Positions 48,433 to 57,474 of a DNA stretch of 64,000 nt are shown here, piece by piece; within the stretch, counting starts at the first letter, position 1; every line of letters starts with the position of its first letter. This DNA is from Hymenobacter chitinivorans DSM 11115 (lineage in GTDB: Bacteria > Bacteroidota > Bacteroidia > Cytophagales > Hymenobacteraceae). A program made the position numbers and the translations under genes. The notes beneath the pieces are model-generated. The model ran no database searches, was not told where the DNA came from, and saw nothing but the letters and a program-made list of their open reading frames with translations. The DNA lies in the NCBI RefSeq assembly GCF_002797555.1, contig NZ_PGFA01000001.1, positions 1,364,001-1,428,000 on the forward strand, read 5' to 3'.

Positions 48433-51258
48433 TTACCGCACTACTTCCAGCCAGCCCCTGGTGGCCTCGCCGGAGCCCGCCGCGGGGCGCAGCAGGTAAT
48501 AATAGACGCCCGGGGCCGCGTCTGGGCCCCAGTCGTTCTGGTAAGCTTCGGTTTGGTACACCTTCTTGCCCCAGCGCGAGTAGATTTCCAGGCGCCAGGG
48601 CCCGCGGCTCAGTTCGTTGATGACGAAGGTGTCGTGGAGGTTGTCGTTGTTGGGGGTAATAATATTGGGGGCCTTGAAGCACGGTTCATAGGCCACGTTG
48701 CGGCTGGCCGTGCGCGTGTCGCAGGGCGTGGTGATGCGCAACGAGTACTGGCCGGGCTCACTAACCCGCAGCGTGGAGCCCGTAGACCCGTCGGACCAGC
48801 GCAGCACAACGCCGGGGCCACTCACGGCCGGCGCGCGCAGCACCAGGGTTTTTTCCAGGCACAGCGTGGTGTCGGGGCCCAGGGTGAAGACCGGCGCCAG
48901 CGGGGCTGTCTGCACCTCGAGGGAGTCGCGGCTGGTGCAGCCGCCGGAGTAAGTGAGCAGCACGCTGTAGCGCCCGGGCGTACTGAGGGTAATATCCGGA
49001 GTGGTGGCGCCGGTGTTCCACTGGTAGGTTAGCGCGTCGGGGTTCAGGGCCGTCAGCCGGAGCGTAGTGCCGGGGCAGAGCAGCGTGTCGCCGCTTACCG
49101 ATGCTACTTTGGCCGTGGGTGGCCCCACGCTGTGCGCTTTGGTCAGGGTGCAGCCATTGGCAAAAGTAGCCGTCACCCAATACGTGCCCGCTTGGCTTAC
49201 CCGCAGCGTGGGGGTAGTTTCGCCGCCGCTCCAGCGGTAGCCCACCACGGCGGCCCCGGTGCCGGCGGCCGTCAGCGTGGTGCTCTGGCCCGGGCACAGC
49301 TGCTGCCGCCCAGTGATGTTCAAGGCATTGCCGACCACAACGACCTGCTCGGTTACGGCGCAGCCGGAGCTGTACTGGGCCGTGATGGAATACGTGCCGG
49401 GCTGACTCACGCTGATACCGGGCGTGGTGGCGCCCGTGCTCCAGCGCAGGCTGCGGGCTTCCGGCGCCGTGGCAGTGAGCGTGGCCGAAGCGCCGGGACA
49501 CAGCGGCTCGGTTCCGCCACTGATTTGCACGGTGGGCGCGATGCTGCGCACCCGGTACGTCTCGGTCAGGGTGTAGCCCCCGCCGAAAGTGGCCGTAACG
49601 GAGTACGTGCCCGGCTGCGTTACGGCAATGCTGGCGGAGGTGGCGCCCGTGCTCCAGCGGTAGCCGCTGACGGCGCCCGACGTAGTAGCCGTGAGTTGCA
49701 CCTGTCCGCCGCGGCACACCAGTGAGTCGCCGGAAAGCGCCAGGGAAGGGTAGGGCTGCAGACGGGCCACGAAGCCCGGGAGGCCCGCCACGCTGCCGAT
49801 GGCCGCGCCGCTGCCGTCCCCGAACCGCACCGGGTAGCCCAGGGTTTCGCCCCCCAGGTAGGTAGTGCGGCCCGGGCCCACGGCCACGCAGATACCATTG
49901 TCAATCCGGGGGCCCGACACGGAAGTCACCCAGCGCCAAGTGCCCGTGGGGCCGAGCATGGCGGTAAAGGCGTCGGTGGTGTTGGGTGAGGCGGCAGTAA
50001 GGCTGAACGACCCAAACCGGGCGGTGTTTTCGAAGGAGCCCGTCACGAAGCAGTTGCCATTAGCATCGGCCGCAATGCTGTTGCACAAGTCGCGGCCCCC
50101 GTCGCCGGTTTGCGTGGCCCAGCGGTAGGCCCCGGCTGCGTCGAGCTTGGCTACGAAGCCGTCGGAGCCGGAACCAGATGCCGTTAGCGCGTAGGGGCCC
50201 AGCTGCAGGGTCTGAATAAAGCTGCCGCTGATAACCGGGTTGTTTTGCCCATCGACGGCCAGCTTCACGCTGCCCGAATAGGTGTAGGCACCAAAGCCGC
50301 CGTAGCCCGTGGCCCCGGTACCGCCGGTGGCCCACAGCAGGCTGCCGTTTTGGGTGGTGAGCTTGGCCACAAACAGCCCGGCGGTGGGTAGGCCAAACGG
50401 CCCCAGCCAGGCCCCGGGCAAGAGGTTAGTCGAGGAGCCCGCCACGTACAGGTTGCCCACGGCGTCGAGCCCGATGCCGGTGCCCCGGCATCCCGCGCCG
50501 CTACCCGAGTTGCGGGCCCATAGCCAGGTGCCCTGGGAGCTCAGCTTGGCCACGAATACCTCTGGGCTAAGTGAAGTGCCATTCAGGCGAACCAGGGGCA
50601 GCAGTGTACTGCCGAAGCTGGCCGCCGACATATAGCTGCCAGTGATATAAGCGTTGCCGCCGCCATCGACAGCAATATCGTGTCCGGTGTCGGGGCCGGC
50701 GCCGCCCGCAATGGCGCCCCAGACCCAGTTGCCGTTAGCGTCTAGCTTAGCTACGTAAATCTCCCGGCTGTTGTAGTCCGGGCCATCGAAGGAATTGGTG
50801 AGCAGGCTGCTGCCAAACCGGATGGTCGGGCTCAGAAAGTCGCCGGTGATATACACGTTGCCGCTGCCGTCTAGGGCAATACCATTGCTGAACTCCTGGG
50901 CATTGCCCCCAGCCCGGGCAAACCAGATAATGCGGCCGACCGGGTCGAGCTTAGCGACGAAAATGTCATCCTTATCGGCCGTTATATTGCTGCCGTTGAC
51001 GTTAATAGTCCCCCCAAAAAAGCCGGTGACGTAGCTATTGCCAGCCGCATCCACCACGATGTCGGTGGCCAGTGTGGCTAAGTTGGAGTTCGAGCCCATT
51101 GCCACGGCCATATCGAATCCGGGCGCCTGGGCCTGCGCCCAGGTAGAGCCGAGCAACAAGCTAAAAAGTACCAACAGGACCCACAAAGGCCGGTAAAAGC
51201 GGTAGAATAATGACAGGCGGTGCACTATAAAGGTTATTAGATGAATAAACCAGCCCAT
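48433..51258 (-). CDS. Large secreted protein with T9SS type B (gliding-motility CTD) domain
   Basis: A 941-residue exported protein. After the signal region (LWVLLVLFSLLLGSTWAQA), residues 40-500 carry beta-propeller repeats of the SBBP kind (DAAGNSYVTGFFGG, DGSGNVYITGDFL, DGGGNAYITGSYM). Residues 505-860 have four to five Ig-like modules with the phrase YRWSTGATSASIAVTQPGTY repeated in variants. The end (FKAPNIITPNNDNLHDTFVI, IYSRWGKKVYQTEAYQNDW) is the type B sorting domain. It should be delivered to the surface by the type IX system. Adhesion is a likely role (inference). Confidence 0.9.
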   Translation of the reverse strand: MGWFIHLITFIVHRLSLFYRFYRPLWVLLVLFSLLLGSTWAQAQAPGFDMAVAMGSNSNLATLATDIVVDAAGNSYVTGFFGGTINVNGSNITADKDDIFVAKLDPVGRIIWFARAGGNAQEFSNGIALDGSGNVYITGDFLSPTIRFGSSLLTNSFDGPDYNSREIYVAKLDANGNWVWGAIAGGAGPDTGHDIAVDGGGNAYITGSYMSAASFGSTLLPLVRLNGTSLSPEVFVAKLSSQGTWLWARNSGSGAGCRGTGIGLDAVGNLYVAGSSTNLLPGAWLGPFGLPTAGLFVAKLTTQNGSLLWATGGTGATGYGGFGAYTYSGSVKLAVDGQNNPVISGSFIQTLQLGPYALTASGSGSDGFVAKLDAAGAYRWATQTGDGGRDLCNSIAADANGNCFVTGSFENTARFGSFSLTAASPNTTDAFTAMLGPTGTWRWVTSVSGPRIDNGICVAVGPGRTTYLGGETLGYPVRFGDGSGAAIGSVAGLPGFVARLQPYPSLALSGDSLVCRGGQVQLTATTSGAVSGYRWSTGATSASIAVTQPGTYSVTATFGGGYTLTETYRVRSIAPTVQISGGTEPLCPGASATLTATAPEARSLRWSTGATTPGISVSQPGTYSITAQYSSGCAVTEQVVVVGNALNITGRQQLCPGQSTTLTAAGTGAAVVGYRWSGGETTPTLRVSQAGTYWVTATFANGCTLTKAHSVGPPTAKVASVSGDTLLCPGTTLRLTALNPDALTYQWNTGATTPDITLSTPGRYSVLLTYSGGCTSRDSLEVQTAPLAPVFTLGPDTTLCLEKTLVLRAPAVSGPGVVLRWSDGSTGSTLRVSEPGQYSLRITTPCDTRTASRNVAYEPCFKAPNIITPNNDNLHDTFVINELSRGPWRLEIYSRWGKKVYQTEAYQNDWGPDAAPGVYYYLLRPAAGSGEATRGWLEVVR

Positions 51259-51464
51259 AGCTTCGGCCGTGGTTGCCGGTTTGGCTAGTCAAAAAGCAAG
51301 GCCCGGCCAGCGGATAAGTTAGCAGCGGCGTGGCTAGGGAAGGAGCAGGGCCGCCCAAAGGTAGTAGCCGACCGGTTATAATAATAGGAAGCTGCCAGCA
51401 CATTTAAGGGCAGGTTAGATAAGCCGCAACCCGTAATTTCGGGCCCAGTAGTATGTTTGGCATT

Positions 51465-52001
51465 ATGGAAACCAACCTGCCCGATCTGCAATATCCTATT
51501 GGCAAGCCCACGCTGCCCGACGGCCCCCTGACGCCCGCCGAAAGAACGGTGTACATCAATCAGCTGGCCGCCTTGCCGGCCCAGCTGACCGCCGCGGCCC
51601 GCAAAGCCGGGGGCGTCCGGCTGGAAAACTCGTACCGGCCCGGGGGCTGGAGTGGCCGGCAGGTGCTGCACCACGTGGCCGACGTGCACCAGAACTTCGA
51701 TATGCGCTTCCGCCTGGCCCTGACCGAGGATAACCCCACCATCCGGCCCTTCGACATGAATGCCTGGGCCGAGCTGCCCGACGTGGCCGCCTCGCCCGTC
51801 ACGGTGTCGCTCATGCTGCTGGAGGCCGTGCATTCGCGCTGGGTTACGCTGCTCTGGCACCTGACCGACGAGCAGTGGCAGCGCACGTTTTACCACCCCA
51901 GCTACCAGCGCACTTACACCCTCGACCAGGCCCTGGCCCAGTACAGCTGGCACGGCCGCCACCATCTGGCCCACATTGAGCTGCTGAGCCGGGAGGGGTG
52001 A
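51465..52001 (+). CDS. BstA/YfiT-like bacillithiol transferase (DinB fold)
   Basis: A 178-residue DinB-superfamily protein. DLQYPIGKP and SYRPGGWSGRQVLHHVADVH at the start and YSWHGRHHLAHI at the end supply the histidines of the metal site. Members such as YfiT/BstA transfer bacillithiol to electrophiles. The ATG at 51465 (METNLPDL) is preferred to the one at 51453 because homologs start near DLQYPIG. The gene is single. Confidence 0.85.
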   Translation: METNLPDLQYPIGKPTLPDGPLTPAERTVYINQLAALPAQLTAAARKAGGVRLENSYRPGGWSGRQVLHHVADVHQNFDMRFRLALTEDNPTIRPFDMNAWAELPDVAASPVTVSLMLLEAVHSRWVTLLWHLTDEQWQRTFYHPSYQRTYTLDQALAQYSWHGRHHLAHIELLSREG

Positions 52002-52020
52002 GGCGTGTGCTTCGTGGAAT

Positions 52021-52917
52021 TTAAGCGCCCCGGTACACGTCGGCGGGCAAACCTACGGCACCCGGCTCGGTGGCAAATATATTGCCGCTAAGGGGGTACT
52101 GGGCCAGCTGCGCGGGCGTCAGATCCTGCCGGGCGCTGGTAATGAACAGGGTTTTGAGCTCGGGCCCACCAAAGGCGCAGGACGAGGTGTGCAACGCCGG
52201 CACGGGCACCGCACCCAGCTTGTGGCCCGTGGCTGGGTCGTAGCACCCCACCTGGGCCCCGCCCCAGAGCGCAATCCAAAGGTGGCCGTCGGCGTCGAGG
52301 GTCATACCGTCGGGCGACCCTTCCGCGTCCGGAATCCGGACGGCTACCCGACCGTTGGTAATGGCGCCGGTGGCGTGGTCATAGTCGAAGGCCTGCACGG
52401 TTTGGGTGGGCGTGTCGACGTAGTACATCGTGCGCCGGTCCGGGGTCCAGACCAGGCCGTTGGAAATCGTGACGCCGGTGAGCATGGTGTGCAGGCTGCC
52501 GTCGGGGTCGAGGCGGTAGAGCGTGGCGTGGTGGGGCCGGCTGCTCCTATCGAGGGTGCCCACCCAGAACCGGCCCGCCGGGTCGCACTTGCCGTCGTTG
52601 AAGCGCAGCTTCGGGTCGTGGAGCGGGTCGACCAGGCAGGTCATTTCGCCGGTAACCGTATTGAGCCGGTGAATTCCGTTTTGCAACGCTACCAGCACTG
52701 AGTCGGGCCCGGCCGGTACCACGGTGCCCACCCGGGAATGGGTCGGCAACTGCCGGTCGAGGCCCGTAGCCGGGTCGAAAATGTGGAGCGCCTGCCCTTC
52801 AATGTCGACCCAGTACAGGCGCTGGTCGAGCGGGTTCCAGAGGGCGCCTTCGCCCAACTGGGCCTGGGCCGGCAGCACCACGCGCACGGCCGGAGCGGAG
52901 GTGAGGGTGGGCGTCAT
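52021..52917 (-). CDS. SMP-30/gluconolactonase-like lactonase
   Basis: A 298-residue beta-propeller enzyme. LGEGALWNPLDQRLYWVDIEG has the metal-binding glutamate, FNDGKCDPAGRFWVGTLD and SNGLVWTPDRRTMYYVDT the asparagine and aspartate ligands, and GSPDGMTLDADGHLWIALWGG the last ligand. It should open sugar lactones such as galactono- or glucono-lactone. Its start overlaps the stop of dgoK by four bases, placing it in the galactonate operon. Confidence 0.92.
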   Translation of the reverse strand: MTPTLTSAPAVRVVLPAQAQLGEGALWNPLDQRLYWVDIEGQALHIFDPATGLDRQLPTHSRVGTVVPAGPDSVLVALQNGIHRLNTVTGEMTCLVDPLHDPKLRFNDGKCDPAGRFWVGTLDRSSRPHHATLYRLDPDGSLHTMLTGVTISNGLVWTPDRRTMYYVDTPTQTVQAFDYDHATGAITNGRVAVRIPDAEGSPDGMTLDADGHLWIALWGGAQVGCYDPATGHKLGAVPVPALHTSSCAFGGPELKTLFITSARQDLTPAQLAQYPLSGNIFATEPGAVGLPADVYRGA

Positions 52918-53930
52918 CCTTGGGTGGTTTTATGTTCGGTTAGCTGCCCTGCTTCGCGCAGACGTTGCAGCACCGCCGCCTGGCCTTGCAACGTCACTTC
53001 TTCGGCGCCTTTTATCGTCAGCGCGGCCAGGCGTTGGGTGATGCCCAGCAGCTCCAGGGCTGCTTCGTAGTGCTGCACCAGGGCTTTTTCGCCGGCCAAT
53101 ACCACGGGGCCCCGGAAGTCGGCGGGAAAGCTGCGCAGCTCGGCGCCGATAAGCAGGCCGCTGAGAAAGTAGAAATTCTCGGGCTTGCTGAGCTTATCGA
53201 ACAGCTGGTTGGTGCGCACCAGAAAGGCGTTGTGCAGCAGGTTCTCAGTTTGGCTGGCCTGCACGCCTCGCTCGAAAGCCCGCCGGTGTTCGGGCCGCTC
53301 AAAATCGTCGTTTTTTTCCACGGCCGAAGCCAGAATGCTTTGCTTGGAAAGCAGGGCAAAAAACTCCCCGGTCATGTAGGTTTTCAGGGCCACGGCCTGC
53401 CCGCCGCGAATCGTGACGTGCTTGGCGTGGGTGCCGGGGTGCAAAAACAGCTGCTCCTGGTCGGTGGCGGCAAAGCCGCAGCCCACGAGCTGCACTTCTT
53501 CGCCGCGCATCACGTCGTCCGGGGTCCGGACGCCCGAAATCAGCAGCACCGGCTGGGCAAAATCGGCCGTGGCGGGCAGCAGCTTGGTGGCCAGGTCGGC
53601 GCCGTCCACGGCGAAGGGCATCGGTTTGTAGGGCAGCTCCAGCATGCCCACCGTGGAGGAAGCCATGCCCGATATAACCACCGGCACGCCCGTAAGCGGC
53701 CGGCCGGCATCTTCTTCGAGTTTGCGCACGTGCCCGGCCAGAACCTTTAAGTAAAAGCCCAGGCGCTGGTCATCCGGCTGCTTGGTTTCCTGCCACTTGG
53801 CAAACGTGGCCGCGTTGCCCTCGTCGGAAGTCGAGGTGGCCACCACCCGCAAACCGGGCAGCTCCACCAGCTTCAGCCGAAACGACGAAGTGCCCCAGTC
53901 ACAGCTCAGAAAGTGCGTTAATTCCTCCAT
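52914..53930 (-). CDS. dgoK: 2-dehydro-3-deoxygalactonokinase
   Basis: A 338-residue kinase of the DgoK family. FLSCDWGTSSFRLKLVE is the ATP-binding N-terminus, VVISGMASSTVGMLELPYK and LHPGTHAKHVTIRGGQ are family blocks. It phosphorylates 2-keto-3-deoxy-D-galactonate. It is co-transcribed with dgoD upstream (47-bp gap) and the lactonase downstream (four-base overlap). Confidence 0.93.
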   Translation of the reverse strand: MEELTHFLSCDWGTSSFRLKLVELPGLRVVATSTSDEGNAATFAKWQETKQPDDQRLGFYLKVLAGHVRKLEEDAGRPLTGVPVVISGMASSTVGMLELPYKPMPFAVDGADLATKLLPATADFAQPVLLISGVRTPDDVMRGEEVQLVGCGFAATDQEQLFLHPGTHAKHVTIRGGQAVALKTYMTGEFFALLSKQSILASAVEKNDDFERPEHRRAFERGVQASQTENLLHNAFLVRTNQLFDKLSKPENFYFLSGLLIGAELRSFPADFRGPVVLAGEKALVQHYEAALELLGITQRLAALTIKGAEEVTLQGQAAVLQRLREAGQLTEHKTTQG

Positions 53931-53977
53931 AGCGTAGGCCTAAGCCCGGTTTGTGTCCTGGATACTACGCAAAGCGG

Positions 53978-55123
53978 CTACCATTCGGCCACGCTGCCGT
54001 CGGTGTTGCGCCACACCGGGTTCTTCCAGTCGTGGCCAATTTTGGCCCGCTGTATCACGTACTCTTCGTTGATTTCGATGCCCAGGCCCGGCCCGGTCGG
54101 GATGTTGGCGTAGCCGTTGTGGTACTCAAACACGGTCGGGTCCAAGAGGTAGTCGAGCAAATCGTTGCCCACGTTGTAGTGAATGCCCAGGCTCTGCTCC
54201 TGAATAAAGGCGTTGTGGCAGGTGGCATCCACCTGCAGGCAGGCGGCCAGGGCAATGGGCCCCAGCGGGCAGTGCGGGGCGGCGGCCACGTCGAAAGCCT
54301 CGGCCATGCTGATGATTTTCTTGCACTCGGTAATGCCGCCGGCGTGCGAGAGGTCGGGCTGAATGATATCGGCGTAGCCGTCGATGAGCAGCTGCTTGAA
54401 GTCCCAGCGGGAAAACATCCTTTCGCCGGTAGCAATGGGAATGGAGGTGTGGCGGGCAATGTCGCGCAGGGCCTCGTTGTTCTGGGAAAGCACCGGCTCC
54501 TCGATAAACATGGGCCGGAACGGCTCCAGCTCCTTGGCCAGAATCTTGGCCATGGGCTTGTGCACCCGCCCGTGAAAATCGACGCCGATGCCCAGGTACG
54601 GGTCCACGGCGCGCACGGCGGCAATGCGGGCCACGGCGGCGTCAATCTTGGCGTAGCTATCGAGGTAGCCCATCTCATCGGTGGCGTTCATCTTGATGGC
54701 CGTAAAGCCCTTGTCGACCATGCCCTGGGCCGCCAAACCCACGTCGTGGGGCCGGTCGCCGCCAATCCAGGAGTACACCCGCATCGTGTCCCGGGCCAGG
54801 CCGCCGAGCAGCTGGTAAACCGGGGCGTTGAAAAACTTGCCTTTGATATCCCACAGCGCCTGGTCGATGCCGGCCAGGGCGCTCATCAGAATCGGGCCGC
54901 CCCGGTAGAAGCCGCCCCGGTAGAGCACGTTCCAGTGGTCTTCAATCGGCAGCGGGCTCTTGCCAATGAGGTTGCCCATCAGCTCCTGCACGGCCGTGGC
55001 CACGGTGGCGGCCTTGCCCTCAATCACCGGCTCGCCCCAGCCCACCAGGCCTTCGTCGGTTTCAATCTTGAGAAACAGCCAGCGCGGCGGCACTTGGTAG
55101 AGTTTAAAACCGGTAATTTTCAT
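53978..55123 (-). CDS. dgoD: D-galactonate dehydratase
   Basis: A 381-residue enolase-superfamily enzyme. [21 protein letters not shown] is the capping-domain start, [14 protein letters not shown] is a family block, KMNATDEM carries the lysine region, [12 protein letters not shown] and FIEEPVL give the general base and metal ligands, and [12 protein letters not shown] the second histidine. Length (381) equals that of DgoD enzymes. It dehydrates D-galactonate to 2-keto-3-deoxygalactonate. A dispersed repeat lies between it and the aldolase gene upstream. Confidence 0.94.
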   Translation of the reverse strand: MKITGFKLYQVPPRWLFLKIETDEGLVGWGEPVIEGKAATVATAVQELMGNLIGKSPLPIEDHWNVLYRGGFYRGGPILMSALAGIDQALWDIKGKFFNAPVYQLLGGLARDTMRVYSWIGGDRPHDVGLAAQGMVDKGFTAIKMNATDEMGYLDSYAKIDAAVARIAAVRAVDPYLGIGVDFHGRVHKPMAKILAKELEPFRPMFIEEPVLSQNNEALRDIARHTSIPIATGERMFSRWDFKQLLIDGYADIIQPDLSHAGGITECKKIISMAEAFDVAAAPHCPLGPIALAACLQVDATCHNAFIQEQSLGIHYNVGNDLLDYLLDPTVFEYHNGYANIPTGPGLGIEINEEYVIQRAKIGHDWKNPVWRNTDGSVAEW

Positions 55124-55170
55124 AGGAAAGGAAGGGGAAAGTAGGGGAGGGGAACGTCATTGTTCAGTCG

Positions 55171-55410
55171 GTCATCCCGAGCAGAGTGAAGGATCTTGCT
55201 CGCCTGAGTGACAACCGTCATTCAATGTGTAAAAGCCCGTTTTCGTGCTGATGGGGCGGGGCCTTGGTACGTTGACAGGAACTGGAGTGGGGTAGGCAGG
55301 GAAGGTCCTTCATTCCGCTTTGCTTCATTCAGGATGCCAGATAGTGTGGCAACGGCCGCCCACCAGATGCCTCGTCTGTGCTGGAGGCGCAGAATGGTCG
55401 ACAGGTCGTG
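55171..55410. repeat. Diverged dispersed repeat between the aldolase gene and dgoD
   Basis: The left arm GTCATCCCGAGCAGAGTGAA (55171 on) followed by GGATCTTGCTCGCC and the right arm AAGGTCCTTCATTCCGCTTT (55303 on) then TGCTTCATTCAGGATGCC form a degenerate version of the 41724 element. GCAGAATGGTCGACAGGTCG near 55390 is like the right end of the 43420 element. The 310-bp gap appears to be a mosaic of two repeat types and holds no gene. Confidence 0.65.
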
Positions 55411-55434
55411 CTATGCTACCAAACGCCGTACTAC

Positions 55435-56064
55435 TCAGGCAATGGCCTGCACAAACTCCTGGGCCTTGCGCGTGAGCTGCTGCAGGTACTCGTCCGTCGC
55501 GGGCTGGCTGGTATCGACCAGGGAGCTGCCTAGCCCGTAGGCTGCCGCGCCGGCCTGCCGAAACTCGCGGATGTTGTCCAGCTTTACCCCGCCCGTGGGC
55601 ATGAGCGGAATAAAGGGCAGCGGACCTTTGAGGTCCTTGAAATACGTGGCACCCAACGAGGCCGGAAACACCTTGATGATGTCGGCCCCGTGCTCGTAGG
55701 CCGTCAGAATTTCGGTCGGGGTGAAGCCCCCGGGAATGCTGATGGCCCCGTAGCGCTTGGTCATCCTGATGGTCTTCACGTTCAGGGTGGGCGAGATGAT
55801 AAATCGGGCGCCGGCGTTGAGGGCCAGGCGGGCCGTTTCGGGGTCCAGCACGGTGCCCGCACCCACCATCAGCTCGTCGCCCAGCTCGGCAACTACTTTC
55901 TCGATGCCCTGCAGGGCCTGGGGCGAGTTGATGGTAATTTCCACCGAGCGGATGCCGCCCGCGTGCAGGGCCCGCACAATGCTCACCAAATCGTCGGGGT
56001 TGGCACCGCGGATAATGGAAACCAGCTGGTGCTGGAGCAAATGGGATAAAACGGAAGTTGCCAT
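55435..56064 (-). CDS. 2-dehydro-3-deoxy-phosphogalactonate/gluconate aldolase
   Basis: A 209-residue class I aldolase of the KDPG/KDPGal family. SVEITINSP contains the catalytic glutamate, GAGTVLDPE is the phosphate-binding region, IIKVFPASLG holds the Schiff-base lysine, and LMPTGGVKLDNI the second phosphate loop. It splits the phosphorylated keto-deoxy acid to pyruvate and glyceraldehyde 3-phosphate. Proximity to dgoD and dgoK argues for the DgoA role rather than Eda, but the two cannot be told apart by eye. Confidence 0.9.
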   Translation of the reverse strand: MATSVLSHLLQHQLVSIIRGANPDDLVSIVRALHAGGIRSVEITINSPQALQGIEKVVAELGDELMVGAGTVLDPETARLALNAGARFIISPTLNVKTIRMTKRYGAISIPGGFTPTEILTAYEHGADIIKVFPASLGATYFKDLKGPLPFIPLMPTGGVKLDNIREFRQAGAAAYGLGSSLVDTSQPATDEYLQQLTRKAQEFVQAIA

Positions 56065-56144
56065 AGCACTACAAGAAGAAGGTTAAATAGAAAAGGTCGG
56101 TCAGCTTAACGCAACAACCACCGGCCGCGTTGATAGGGCTGCGC

Positions 56145-56750
56145 TTACAAATCCCGCATCTGCCCGATGGCCAGGGCCGAGTCCAGCTCGTATACCCGCA
56201 CGCCCCCGGTCGGAATTTCCAGGGCTTCCACCTGGGCCACGCTCAGCCCCTCAAGCTGCATGCGCAAGGCCCGCAGCGTGTTGCCGTGCGACACCACCAG
56301 CACGTGCCGGCCCCGCCGGAGCTGGGGCGCAATTTCCTGCTCGTAGTAGGCCACTACCCGCTGCTGGGTGTGGTGCAGGGTTTCGCCCTCGGGCGGGGCA
56401 TCCTCGTAGCTGCGCCGCCAGGTATTCACCTGCGTCAGCCCGTACTGGCGGATGGTTTCGGCCTTGTTCAAACCCTGCAGCGCCCCGTACATCCGTTCCC
56501 GCAGGGCCTCGGCGGCGTGCACGGGCACGGTGGCCTGGTGCAGCTGCTCCAGAATCAGCTCCAGGGTGCGTCGGGAGCGGACCAGCGTGGAGCAGTAGGC
56601 CTGGTCGAAGTGCAAGGCGCGCAGCTTGGCGCCGGCCTGCCGGGCCTCGGCTTCACCCTGGGGCGTGAGGGCCACGTCGAGCCAGCCCGTAAACACATTG
56701 GCCAAGTTAGCCACCGATTGCCCGTGCCGGACCAAAACCAGAGTTGCCAT
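56145..56750 (-). CDS. gpmA: 2,3-bisphosphoglycerate-dependent phosphoglycerate mutase
   Basis: A 201-residue histidine phosphatase-superfamily enzyme. VLVRHGQSVANLANVFTGW has the phosphohistidine His9 in RHGQ, ALRERMYGALQGLNKAE carries the catalytic glutamate, and VLVVSHGNTLRAL the second histidine. It interconverts 3- and 2-phosphoglycerate. It is shorter than E. coli GpmA (250 residues), as in many Bacteroidota. The ATG at 56750 starts the family domain. Confidence 0.9.
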   Translation of the reverse strand: MATLVLVRHGQSVANLANVFTGWLDVALTPQGEAEARQAGAKLRALHFDQAYCSTLVRSRRTLELILEQLHQATVPVHAAEALRERMYGALQGLNKAETIRQYGLTQVNTWRRSYEDAPPEGETLHHTQQRVVAYYEQEIAPQLRRGRHVLVVSHGNTLRALRMQLEGLSVAQVEALEIPTGGVRVYELDSALAIGQMRDL

Positions 56751-56921
56751 ACGTAAGCAGCGAGAGTGAGGCCCAATAGTACGGTTGGCGCATGAACCCC
56801 GCGTGAACAAGCGCCGCCCCCACTGCTGCCCGGGGCCGAAGCGGGCCGGGTCCGGGTTCCTTCGTAATTTTACCCTTCGGCCCGCCGTCTTAATTCTTTC
56901 CTAGTAGCCTTGCCTCTCCTT

Positions 56922-57164
56922 ATGAAGATCAATTCGTTTCTGTCTGGTGCCCTTGTTGCGGGCCTCGTCCTGCTGAGCAGCTGCAACCAACAGCCCGCCG
57001 ACACTACTACGTCGCCGTCGGCCGCGGCCAAGTCCGAGTCCGAGTCAACTCCTACTCCGGCCAAAGCTGCGCTCTACGAGTGCCCGATGGGCTGCGAAGG
57101 CAGCCAGAGCCCCAAGCCCGGCAAGTGCCCAGTGTGCGAAATGGAGCTGGAGAAAAAAAGCTAG
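56922..57164 (+). CDS. Small lipoprotein with heavy-metal-binding domain
   Basis: An 80-residue protein. LSGALVAGLVLLSSCNQQ is a lipoprotein signal (cysteine 21), a serine/threonine-rich linker follows, and the C-terminal YECPMGCEGSQSPKPGKCPV with CEMELEKKS is the short heavy-metal-binding domain seen in copper and silver resistance proteins (CPM...PGKCPxCxM). It may bind copper in the periplasm. It is divergent from gpmA. Confidence 0.85.
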   Translation: MKINSFLSGALVAGLVLLSSCNQQPADTTTSPSAAAKSESESTPTPAKAALYECPMGCEGSQSPKPGKCPVCEMELEKKS

Positions 57165-57474
57165 TCCCGCTCGGTTTCGCCGTTGCGCAGCCCCGGCCAG
57201 TAGGCAAAGTCACCCGTACCAACCGGGGCCTTTGCCTACCGACTGGGGTTTATTTTTTGGGCTCTTAGAGTAGGCAAAATTAGCTTTCGATGCTGAATTT
57301 AACCTGCAAACGATTGCAGAAACTGGCTCAGTTGCATTATTTACAGGAATAGAAAAGGCTGAATATTGGCAAGAAATGCTTTTTTAGCGACGCCTAGCCC
57401 CATTAGTGGCCGAGCTAAGTATTTGCATAAGTGCAGCAAACTCATTACTTGCAGCCGCTTAACAATTTCTTAAC
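57165..57474. other. Intergenic region with a hairpin
   Basis: GTAGGCAAAG (57200-57209) pairs with CTTTGCCTAC (57230-57239); further arm bases also match, and a run of T follows near 57250. This probably terminates the lipoprotein transcript. The remaining 220 bp upstream of mmsA are A/T-richer than average and should hold the mmsA promoter, but no convincing box was found. Confidence 0.55.
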
